This document shows positions 31,801 through 41,878 of a stretch of 64,000 bases of DNA, one piece after another. This stretch comes from Chlorophyllum brunneum. Lineage: Eukaryota > Basidiomycota > Agaricomycetes > Agaricales > Agaricaceae. The position numbers and the translations under genes are program-made. The notes beneath the pieces were generated by a model. That model had not been told where the DNA came from, ran no database searches, and saw only the letters and a program-made list of their open reading frames with translations. The stretch spans positions 2,418,001-2,482,000 of the forward strand of contig OY756141.1 of NCBI GenBank assembly GCA_963576785.1. The letters are read 5' to 3'. Every line of letters starts with the position of its first letter. Within the stretch, counting starts at the first letter, position 1.

Positions 31801-34289
31801 TTATTTCCCAATGATAGCTGCTGGAGACGGTCCGCACTCGGGTAAGATGGTATGCGGTCAATTTGGAAGCTTTATATCTGGTGGGACAACCTCATACATA
31901 ATTTCCTCACTTTATTCACTAAATACCCTTAGGTTTTTTGGCATCATGGGAGGAGTCAATCGATGAAGGTAACAAGCTGTTTCCTCGCTGCTGATTACTT
32001 ACATACTTGAACAGGCGATATCTTCCTAACAAATGATCCGTATTCCTGTAGCAACGCAATTTCTCATCTGAATGACTTCCTCGTTGTCAATCCAGTTCAT
32101 TATCATGGCAAGATAGTCGCTTGGGCAGCGAACCTTGGGCACTTCACAGATATTGGATCGTCTGTACCTGGAAGCATGCCGAGTGAGTCACGATGTCTAC
32201 TTGTAGACCAAATATTCAGCAACCGTCGTAGATTGCGCGCGCAGTATATATGAGGATGGTGTCCAAATACCTCTCTGCAAGCTGTATTCCAGAAACGTTC
32301 CAAACACTGCAGTATTCAAGGTAAGTAATTATACTGCTGCGGAACGTACATATTCCATATATGGGACTAGATCGTAGAAAGGAACAGTAGGAAGGCCGAC
32401 TTTGCGAAGAGCGACTTGAGGGCGCTGGTTGCAGCAACTAGGATTGCGGCGAAACGGATAATTGAGATGTGTGAACGTTTTGGTGTAGAAGCGTACGAAA
32501 AGGCCTTGGACGTTCTACTGCTGAGGAACAAACTCGCGATTGGCAAAATCATAAATACTACGTTGTCGTCGGAGAAAGTGTACTTTGAAGACTATATTGA
32601 TGATGATGGTTACGGAATGGGGCCTTGGAGAATTGCATGGTGAGGACCATATTTTCCGTGTTTTGTCAGGCTGACCAGCTCCCAAGTACGATGTGGAAGG
32701 AAACCAATGAGCAAGAAGATGATGTCGTCATTCTCGATTTTGACGGAACGGATCCCCAGTCCGACCGGTCCATTAATTTCGCACTGTCCCATGAATTGCT
32801 CAGGATGTTTGTGGTATACTACCTGCTGACAGTCTTCGTAGGTACCCAGGACGCATTAAGACTCCTATCGCTGATTGTAGTCATTCAGGATCCAACTACC
32901 ATCGTGAATGATGGTTCTTTTGAATTAATTAAGATCAGGATACCTGAGGGCACGATATTGAACCCCATCAGACCTGCCGCTTTGTCTTGTAGGACACACC
33001 TCCTCGGTCGTCTTTTTGATGTACTGGGTGCCGTATTCGGCCAGAGGACACCCCAATTCTTGTCGGCCGCCGGATATAGCGATTCGCCTCATTTCTTTTT
33101 CAGTGGTTGGAACCGGGCTGGCGAGTGGTTCCAGGTATTTTTTCTGACGCTGGTGCTAAATTTATTAACGCTGAGACACCACCAATAGCTCTATCAGATC
33201 GGATTCGGTGTTCGTAATTTACGCCTACATATCAAGTATAATACACTAAAATGGCTGCACAGGGTATTCCAAGTCGACCGCATGGCGATGGACCGGACGG
33301 GCATAGTATGTGGCCTTCGATGAGGTCGGTCCCAAATGAGTTCCTAGAAAGCTATCTACCCTTACAGGTGGATAGGTATCGAGTAAGTATTCATACACTT
33401 GAACTTCCGACGACACGGAACAAACCTCTTACCGGTGCACCAGACGGTTCCCGATTCCGGAGGAGAAGGCTTGTATCGTGGAGGTAATGCCATGCATATC
33501 GGTGAGTTCGGATCTGTCAAGAAGCTCTCAGATGGATCTTATTCGAGTTAGACTATGTTTTCCTCGATTGTGGAAACATCTCACTACATGATGACCGATG
33601 GTATACTAAACCCTGGGGTGTGAATGGTGGCGGCGTTGGGGCCAGATCCAGAAAGACCCTGGTCAAGTATTCTGTTGACCGGGAGAATCCTCCTCGCGAA
33701 CCTCTCCAGTCCAAGGAGGATTCCATTCAGGTATTCTGTGCACGCTTATCAGACAATCTGTGACCGACCAGCTGTTCTAGGTTGCCACTGGCGACGTTCT
33801 CGAGTGGGTCACTTGGGGAGGTAAGCTGAATCTGCGCTAGCTACGTTGTTTTAATTGACGGAGATCATCCCGGCAGGTGGAGGATAGTAAGTCATTTATA
33901 CGAGACATTATCGAGAGAAGACCTGACAATCTCAAAGTGGGAACCCTCTACAAAGAGATCCCGAACTTGTCGCAAAAGAAGTACAGCGTGGACTCGTTGT
34001 CGACCCCAGTCGTTACGGTGTTTGTCTAAACGACTCAGGAGGAGTGGACATTCGATCGACAGAATTATTGCGATTGGCAATGAAATCACGACAAGAATTA
34101 TTATCTAAAGGTGTTTTTAACAGAGGAGGGTCCATGAAGGAGCTGCGGCAACATTGCTTGGAGGAAACTAGCTTACCTCCCCCGAAATTGCCTTCCGGGA
34201 GAGTACTGCTGGGGCCGATCACCCGAATTCCTTACGTGAACGAGCTACATGAACGCAGAAAAAGAGATGATGCGTTGTTATACGAGTAG
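28840..34289 (+). CDS. 5-oxoprolinase-type protein (hydantoinase A + B fusion)
   Basis: This ATP-dependent enzyme would open 5-oxoproline to glutamate (gamma-glutamyl cycle), or act on a related cyclic amide. The HyuA part starts W-K-L-G-V-D-V-G-G-T-F-T-D-A-V-L. It contains H-G-T-T-I-A-T-N-A-I-L, T-F-D-M-G-G-T-S-T-D-V, G-A-G-G-G-S-I-A and S-F-G-G-A-G-G. After splicing it reads S-P-G-V-L-C-A-F-G-D. The HyuB part begins near 31930 (G-D-I-F-L-T-N-D-P-Y). It contains V-I-L-D-F-D-G-T-D-P-Q-S, P-A-A-L-S-C-R-T-H, G-D-G-P-D-G-H-S-M-W-P and W-G-V-N-G-G. Many introns hide apparent stops, for example at 30706-30758 and 32838-32908. With those removed I find no break. The C-terminus extends about 70 residues past the usual HyuB end, to the stop at 34287-34289. 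Confidence 0.88.
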
Positions 34290-34419
34290 AAGGGCGATCA
34301 TCGGTATCTCCCCGACGTTTGATATTTATAGAACACATGCATCTTGAGCCACTGTCGACCCATAAGTGCTGTTAGGCTTAGTCAGGTATCACCCGACCTC
34401 TTCTCTTATCTTTACACTC

Positions 34420-35879
34420 ATGGCGCTCAAGCAGGCTACATTTCGACCGTTCACCTTGGCCTTCATACAGCTAGGACCAATTGGACCGAACAAGACAGAA
34501 AATCTTAAGCATGCACATGATATGATCCGCGCAGCGGCCTCAGGTCAAGGCCATCACAAAAAGCCTGATCTGGTTGTCCTTCCTGTTCGCGCACGGTTCA
34601 TGCACAGCTGAAGGCAATACTGTAATCTCACTAACAAAATCAGGAATTCTTCAACTCGCCACTCGGCAACCCGTCTCTCATACCCGAGCATGCTGAAGAC
34701 ATTGGATTCACTCCTGAAAAACCATACGACGTCAGCGCTTCGATGAGCGAGAGCGTCAAGATTTTATCCGATGTTGCAAAAGAAAAGGGAGTGTGGTTGA
34801 TTGGAGGTAACTTGAGGACGTATATTTTAGGAATGATATTTCAAGATGTAAACCAGGTTCCATACCGGAACGGGACACACAAAAGGGAGAGTTTTACAAT
34901 ACCTGCACGGTTTATAACCCCAAAGGTGCTCAACCACGATGGGCGTGCATTACATCTCCTTATGTGATTCTTGGACAGGCGAGTTGATTGCAAGACACCG
35001 CAAAGTGCACCTTTTCGACATTGATATACCGGGCAAAATCACGATCAGGGTCAGCAACATACCATTTACTCTGGTCATTCCAATTTTATTTCGACAACGT
35101 CCAGGAAAGCGACACGATTACCGGTGGTAATACCGTCAACTTTTTCGATACAGGTCAGCGGTCCAACAACTATGCTTCAATCTACTGGTGTATTGATACG
35201 CTTCGGACACAAAGAGTTTGCCCGCATTGGCCTTGGGGTCTGTTATGATATCCGATTTCCCGAGCTTGCGATGATTTCTGCCCGTCAAGGCAAGGCGCAG
35301 CTTAGGTTTATGCCGAGCCTTGTACTAAATGAGGCTAAAGGTTGCCATGTGCTGATTTACCCCGGTGCATTCAACTTGACGACGGGTGAATTGCATTGGG
35401 AATTGCTGCAGAGGTCAAGGTAGCTAAAGAAATCGCCGTGATACTAGAGAACTTGGACTCATGTTGTTGTCGAGGGCTGTGGACAACCAAGTATTCATGG
35501 GAATGTGCAGTCCTGCGAGAGATCCAACGGCAAACTACCGAGCGGTGGGTGTTGCATAACAAGCAAAAGTCGCGGAGGCTAAAACAGTTGAGCGCAGTGG
35601 GGTCATTCGATGATTGTTGATCCAATGTAGGCAGCCCAATTACGGATGGATCCAGCGGTGCTGACGGGGCGTATACCAGGGGAAAGGTGATTGCAGAGGC
35701 AGGAGAGAAGGAAGAGATTGTATATGCAGAGATTGGTATGGCATTGGAGTCACTGGGAAGGCTGCTGGCTGACACGGCGGACAGACCCCGGGGTGCTTGA
35801 GGATGCGCGGAGTGGGATACCTGTGGGAAGACAGCGCCGGTTTGATGTGTACAGAAACGTGGCAGAGGGTGTAGACTAG
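34420..35879 (+). CDS. NIT2: Omega-amidase NIT2 (nitrilase superfamily)
   Basis: Omega-amidase hydrolyses 2-oxoglutaramate, the transamination product of glutamine, to 2-oxoglutarate and ammonia. The catalytic triad is visible. The Glu is in L-P-E-F-F-N-S-P (joined across an intron near 34585-34643), the Lys in H-R-K-V-H-L-F-D-I-D and the Cys in G-V-C-Y-D-I-R-F. The NIT2 signatures P-G-K-I-T-F-Q-E-S, Y-P-G-A-F-N-L-T-T-G and R-S-R-A-V-D-N-Q are present. The end looks broken at first because TAG follows I-V-D-P-M. Removing introns 35627-35679 and about 35730-35778 restores M-G-K-V-I-A-E-A-G and the tail R-R-F-D-V-Y-R-N-V-A. The gene follows the 5-oxoprolinase gene by 130 bases on the same strand. 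Confidence 0.93.
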
Positions 35880-36010
35880 ATTGCTGGGGCGATTGCCTAT
35901 TTTGGCTGAATTTGTAGAAGGTTGTAGAATGATCGAAATGGACATCTAAAATGGGCAGACCCTCTCGACACAGCTTACCAACGCCAACTCCTCCTTCTCC
36001 CCCCATCACC

Positions 36011-37489
36011 ATGGTCAGAGAAACGTACGTCGCCCGTGCTCACCCCATCCGCACCCTCTCACCCCTTGCTCAGAAAATACTACGATCTTCTCGACGTCCC
36101 CCCGGATGCCTCTGAATCCGACCTCAAAAAGGCCTATCGCAAGAAGTGTGTCCCTCCCAGTCTCTGCGCTTGTCTTCTTGCTCAATCCCACCCTTCTTTA
36201 GGGCTCTCAAGCTCCACCCCGACAAGGGCGGTGATCCCGAGTTGTTCAAGGAGGTGACGCATGCGTACGTGGCCTGAAAATTTTACAGCGGTTGAACACT
36301 CAGCCTCGTGCACTCCACAGCTACGAAATTCTCTCAGATCCACAAAGGCGTTCCATCTATGATACGCGGGGAGAAGCCGGTCTGTCAGAACAAGGCGGTA
36401 TGGGCGGCATGGATCCTCAAGTCTGTTATTTTCTACATCGATCGCTTCGGTTTGTTGACTCTCTCCTAGGATCTTTTCAGCCAGCTCTTCGGCGGTGCAG
36501 GCGGCTTCTTTGGTGGCAGCGGCGGCCGTCCCCCGGGCCCACGTAAAACAAAAGACCTTGTTCATCGTGTACACGTCACCCTTGAAGAACTGTACAAGGG
36601 CAAGACAACAAAACTCGCACTGACGCGCAATATCCTCTGCTCCAAATGCAAAGGAAAGGGAGGCAAGGAGGGTGCAGTCCGGACATGTCCTGGCTGTAAT
36701 GGACGTGGTGTCAAGGTTATCATGCGTCAAATGGGCCCTATGATTCAACAAATCCAGACCGCTTGCGATGACTGTTCGGGAACCGGCGAATTCATCAATC
36801 CCAGGGATCGCTGTGGCAATTGTAAGGGAAAGAAGGTGATTCCCGACAAGAAAATGCTGGAGGTCCACATCGATAAAGGAATGAAAGGTGGCCAAACCGT
36901 CGTTTTCCGGGGCGAGTCCGACCAGTCACCCACAGCAGATCCTGGAGATGTTGTCATCGTCATCGAAGAAAAACCCCATGACCGATTTCGTCGCCAGGAG
37001 AATGATCTCATTATCGAAGTTGAGATTGGCCTTTTGACTGCCCTTGCTGGTGGCCAGTTTGCTATCAAACACCTGGATGATCGAGCACTCATTGTTCAAG
37101 TGCACCCCGGAGAAATCACCAAGCATGGTATGTACGTTTTAAATTGTACAAAACCCTCGTACTCAAACCAGTCTCCAGGTGAGGTCAAAGTCATTCATGG
37201 CCAGGGCATGCCCTCACAACGACACCACGAACCTGGTGACATGTATGTCAAGATTAACGTCAAGTTTCCCGAAGCGATCGATACTGCATCCATCCCTCTA
37301 CTTGAACGAGCTCTACCACCCCGCGAACCTTTGGGGAACTACGGCAAGGAGACCACTCTCGAGGAAGTCAATCTCGATAATGCCGATACACGATCGAAGA
37401 GCGGGTTCAGATCTGCACAAGCAGCAGCTGGAGATGAACCGATGGACGAGGATAGTGATGAGCCCCGGGTGCAGTGTGCCAACCAATGA
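36011..37489 (+). CDS. Type-A DnaJ/Hsp40 co-chaperone (YDJ1-like), farnesylated
   Basis: This is an Hsp70 co-chaperone of the cytosol and ER surface. Exon 1 encodes MVRET (36011-36024), followed by a 49-base intron. The J domain then reads Y-Y-D-L-L-D-V-P-P-D-A-S, with the H-P-D catalytic loop formed after the second intron and Y-E-I-L-S-D-P-Q-R-R after the third. A Gly/Phe region (L-F-G-G-A-G-G-F-F-G-G) leads to four CxxCxGxG-type zinc motifs: C-S-K-C-K-G-K-G, C-P-G-C-N-G-R-G, C-D-D-C-S-G-T-G and C-G-N-C-K-G-K-K. Two beta-barrel substrate domains follow. The protein ends VQCANQ, so the last four residues C-A-N-Q form a CAAX box for farnesylation, as in yeast YDJ1. Confidence 0.96.
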
Positions 37490-37639
37490 TGCGCGTCGCT
37501 CTTGTGCTCAGGATATATCTTTGTACCATTCTGCTTGTTTTCTCTGCATCGTAGATTGTCCCCCCACATACTTGATACACTCTCGTAATTACCCACAATG
37601 TTCAACAATCCCAGCTAGTCTGCAATGCATGCATTTGGA

Positions 37640-38318
37640 TTATACCTCGTTCAACCATAAGGATAAAGGCAGTCCCACCTGAGGATTCAACTTGAACTGT
37701 TCGTATGCTTGACGGTTGAAAAAGCTAACTTCCGTCTCGTTCTCTAATAAGCAATGGGGTTCAGAGTCATATATGTGGGGAATACGATAGCTGTCGTACC
37801 AAACTCCAAGTCGGCCAAAATATGCCCCTCGTCGTCCAGTATCCAATCGTCGTGATCAAGGTTAATGATGAGATTTGAAGTCTGCCATCGAGGTAAAGTC
37901 TCCCAAAATATACAAGCGCAATGATCATATCACCTTAGCTCCATGGGCCTTGGTATAGAGCTTCAGCGTATCTGATGACGCAAGAATCAGCTCAAAAGAA
38001 AAAGATACTGATCCAGGCATCGGCCCACCCAACGAGACATTTCGATACGGCTTCCATCCTGGCTGACTCTGCACGGCTGCCAGTAAAAAGCTACAGTTGG
38101 AATGCACACATCGGCTTAATGGTCGACTGTCGGGTACCTTGACAAGCAATCTCCTTCAGCTGACCGACTGTCGTCGCTTCAAGGTTGATGTCGTGCAGGA
38201 CCAAGCTCTTCTCTGTCCGAAACTCGAACGATTTGATAATCCGAACGGTCAACGTTGCTGAGGTCCTCGGTCGTGCGAGATTGGTTGTAGTATTCGGGAG
38301 CTCAGAAGCCAGCGTCAT
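37640..38318 (-). CDS. UPF0538 family protein (C2orf76 homologue)
   Basis: This is a small conserved eukaryotic protein of unknown function. The N-terminal part has L-T-V-R-I-I-K-S-F-E-F-R-T-E-K, a hallmark of the UPF0538 family, then V-L-H-D-I-N-L. The next exons carry P-G-W-K-P-Y-R-N-V-S-L and D-T-L-K-L-Y-T-K-A-H-G-A-K. The last exon has D-H-D-D-W-I-L-D-D-E and E-T-E-V-S-F-F-N-R-Q-A-Y-E-Q-F-K. The order resembles a ubiquitin-like fold, but that is inference. Three or more short introns are needed. The ATG at 38318 is divergent from the GH3 gene, with 150 bases between starts. Confidence 0.8.
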
Positions 38319-38468
38319 GAGGGCGGATAATCAGACCGGATTTGTCACTGTCAGGATGGTGCTCTCCACCCATCACTTGCTCCATCCGAGATTCTTCCGA
38401 GTTCACAAATGCTAAAAGGACCTGTTGAGGGAGCTGCGGAAGATTAGGTTGATACGCCTCCAACAACC

Positions 38469-41400
38469 ATGGAATATCCGTTTCTCGACGCTTCAGTCCC
38501 AGACCTTGTCAAAAAGCTCAAGGTCGATGAGAAAATATCTCTCTTAGGTGCTCCGAACTGGTGGAATACGACCGCAATACCAAGGCTTGGTATCCCCTCG
38601 ATCCGTATGAGCGATGGACCAAACGTACGTAGGCAATATCCCTTCTACGCCCCGAAGCTCATCGATTTGTTTAGGGCGTTCGAGGGTCTTCTCATTTCGT
38701 CTCCACCCCAACACATTGCCTCCCCGTATGTCAAACCTACACCATCTTCATGCCATTCCGAGATACTTAACACCGTATAGTGCGCCACTTCACTTGCTTC
38801 GACCTTCGACCCGGACCTGGTTCAGAAGGTCGGCATATTCTTGGGCCAGGAGGCAAAGATCAAATCCTCGGTGCTCCTTCTAGCTCCCACTTGCAACATC
38901 CACAGAAACCCTCTGGGTGGACGAGTCTTTGAATCCTTTTCCGAGGACCCACACCTTTCCGGTATACTATATTCTTGGGAAAGCGGTCTTTAGCTAACAT
39001 AAACACAGGTAGCATGGCCGCTGCATATGTCAATGGTCTTCAGTCCGAACGTGTATCTGCGGGTCAGTTTTGTTATTATTATCAATGGATCATACGGGCC
39101 TCCTGATAATCTTGTTCCAAACTAGTGATTAAGCATTTTGTTGCAAACGATCAAGAACACGAGCGACTCGCCGCCGATTCAGTCATGTCAGACAGGGCAT
39201 TACGCGAAATATATCTCTACCCGTAGGTCGCGGTTGTCACCCCCGAACAATCTCTGATACTCGGCCAGGTTCATGCTTGCTCAAAGAGATGCCCGGCCTG
39301 GGGCCTTCATGACATCGTTCGTTGGATTTAGTCTCAGCACTCATCTCCTTGTACTAAGTCCCCACAGCTATGGCAGAATCAAAGGAGTTCATTGTTCTGA
39401 GAATCCTGAACTCCTTCAGGGTATCCTACGCGGAGAATGGGGGTTCAATGGCGTCGTCATTAGTGATTGGTATGCTCCATCGATGCTGTTGTTCCCCACT
39501 ACTAAAAATCCAGCAGGTATGGCACTTACGGAGTAGGCGAAGCGATTAACGCTGGGTTGGATCTGGAGATGCCTGGCCCACCGCGTTGGAGGCAGCCCCT
39601 ACTCGTCCTTCAGAGTCTTTCCACGCGGAAGATCCTGCAAAAAACAATCGATGAGCGAATCTCAGCTCTACTCACTTTCATCCAACAGCAAGCGAGACTT
39701 AATCCTGAAGTCGTATTCGGCGATGGCGTTGAACGTACTCGAGACACACCCGAGAATAGGGCCTTTTGTCGTAAACTGGCCGCTGAGGGAATGGTCCTGC
39801 TGAAGAACGACAGAAACCTCCTCCCCCTCTCTGTAGACAAGATTAAGCGGGTCGCCGTGATTGGACCCAACTCAAAGGAGCGTGTGGTGTCCGGTGGTGG
39901 TTCTGCTGCCCTGAAACCATGCCATGTCGTAACCCCTTGGGATGGCATCACACAGAATGGGCCCGCCGGGATTGAATTCACGCACCACATCGGGTGCTAT
40001 GGTATGCCTCGCTGCGCAAAGTTGTCATTGAATACGCTCATCCTTTGGTGTCTTAGCTCACAAATATCTCCCGACGTTGGAGAATAATCTCACTACGCCG
40101 AGCGGTGAAACTGGCTGGTTGTGTACATTCTATGCTCACGATGACCGTGGTCAACCGAGCACTCGTGTCGCTGATTTCACTCTACACGATACAAGAATCA
40201 AGTTGAACGATTTCTTACCCCCAGGCCTCGGGTCTGAGTGGACCATCAAACTAACAGGCAAGCTGACGTTCGACAAGACCGCTGCTTACGAACTCGGCTT
40301 GACCGTTGCTGGTCAGTAGCTAAGCTTGGCTCCTCTAAGACTCCAACGACCAAATTTCATATTTAGGAAGGGCGAAGCTATGGATCAATGGGGAGCTTGC
40401 CATTGACAATTGGACCAGGCAAACTCCCGGTGATTTCTTCTATGGGTTCGTTGTGAAGTCAATGTCCATTACCTGTGGTTGACTATTCCAAGTCAGGGAA
40501 CCGTCGAGGAAAAGGCTACCGTCAACTTTATAGCAGGCAAAGCAGTGGACGTTCTAGTCGAGTATACTAACACTGTACCACCTATTGACGATGATGACCA
40601 ACATGGAGAAGGTCGTATTTCCCAGCCGGCTCTAATGCGTGGCGTAGTAAGTAATATCTCTTATGCGACCGTAATGAGCTCATTATAATACAGCGCTTGG
40701 GTGGGTGTGAAAAAATTGACGCAGAAGAGGCCATCAAAGAGGCAGTGGCTCTCGCAGCGAAGTCGGATGCTGTTATTTTCGTCGGTGGTTTAACTCCAGA
40801 ATGGGAGAGCGAAGGCTTCGATAGACACACATTGGATATGCCCGGTCTCCAGAATCAAACTATCGCGCGTTTGGCTTCCGCAAATCCAGACATCGTTGTG
40901 GTCATCCAGGCTGTGAGCAAATTAACTTCGTTTCTGGCAGCTAATCTTTGTTCATTACTGTGAAGGGATCCCCTGTATCAATGCCATGGGTCGAGTCTGT
41001 GTCTGGGATTTTTCAAGCGTGGTACTCTGGTAACGAAGTGGGCAGTGCTCTTTCGGACGTGCTCTTCGGGAAGGTCAACCCGAGTGGCCGTTTGCCACTG
41101 ACTCTACCTGTCCGTATTCAGGATACTCCATCATACCTGAATGATAAATGTGAGAACGGAAAAATACAGTAAGCAATGATCGCTCATAATTGTTGCTCCT
41201 TTCAACTCATGGATGTCTAGCTACCGAGAAGACCTCTTCGTCGGTTATAAACACTATCAGGCTAGGAATATCAAGCCTTTGTTTGCATTCGGGTGGGGAC
41301 TACTCCCTTACAGATTGACGATTATTGATCTTCTGCCAGTTACGGCCTCTCATACACAGAATTCTCGCTTCATGATCTCCAAGTTTTGACTTCATCCGAC

Positions 41401-41748
41401 TTTAATGCTAGTTCTCGCATTACGGTCTCAGCTTCGGTCAAGAACGAGGGCAGGGTGACGGGGTCTGAAGTACTACAGGTTTATGTGTCATATCCTCTCG
41501 ACATAGGAGTGACGACACCCCCATACCAATTACGCGGTTTCAAAAAAGCGCACGATGTCGCGCCAGGTGCATCCCAGAGGCTTGACATCACCCTCAATAA
41601 ATACGCGTTCTCGTTGTGGGACGAATCTCATCACAGTTGGAGGGTGAATGCCGGACGGTATATACTTCACGCTGGATTTAGTAGTGACTCTCTGTCGCTC
41701 TCCGCTGGTGTCGAAATACCTGAGACTTTCTACTGGAATGGTTTGTAG
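38469..41748 (+). CDS. Beta-glucosidase, glycoside hydrolase family 3 with PA14 domain
   Basis: This enzyme hydrolyses terminal beta-D-glucosyl residues. The N-terminal TIM barrel starts [10 protein letters not shown]. It includes [37 protein letters not shown] and G-V-V-I-S-D-W, where the Asp is the nucleophile. The second domain has E-G-M-V-L-L-K-N-D. It is interrupted by a PA14 module (about 40090-40450; [12 protein letters not shown]), as in Kluyveromyces-type GH3 enzymes. It resumes with [13 protein letters not shown], carrying the likely acid/base region, and [11 protein letters not shown]-terminal fibronectin-like domain follows. No signal peptide is visible, so the enzyme is probably intracellular. 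Confidence 0.93.
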
Positions 41749-41878
41749 TAGTGGAGTAGGTAGTAAATTTGTAGTCATCATTCAGGGTCGCGAAACCATG
41801 GTTGATCCAAGATTGTACTCTATTTGATGTCCTTCCACCACGTACATACCAACACACTCGTAACACCCTAGATGCCCA

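Noticed and set aside
32690..32910. Suspected pseudogenisation of the HyuB part
   Set aside because: The stops lie in introns or other frames. The spliced frame keeps D-F-D-G-T-D-P-Q-S and P-A-A-L-S-C-R-T-H.
35615..35690. Premature TAG in the omega-amidase gene
   Set aside because: A 53-base intron beginning at this GTAG restores the frame and the conserved tail.
34420..41748. Possible secondary-metabolite or catabolic cluster
   Set aside because: Only housekeeping genes are present: no synthase, P450, methyltransferase or exporter set.
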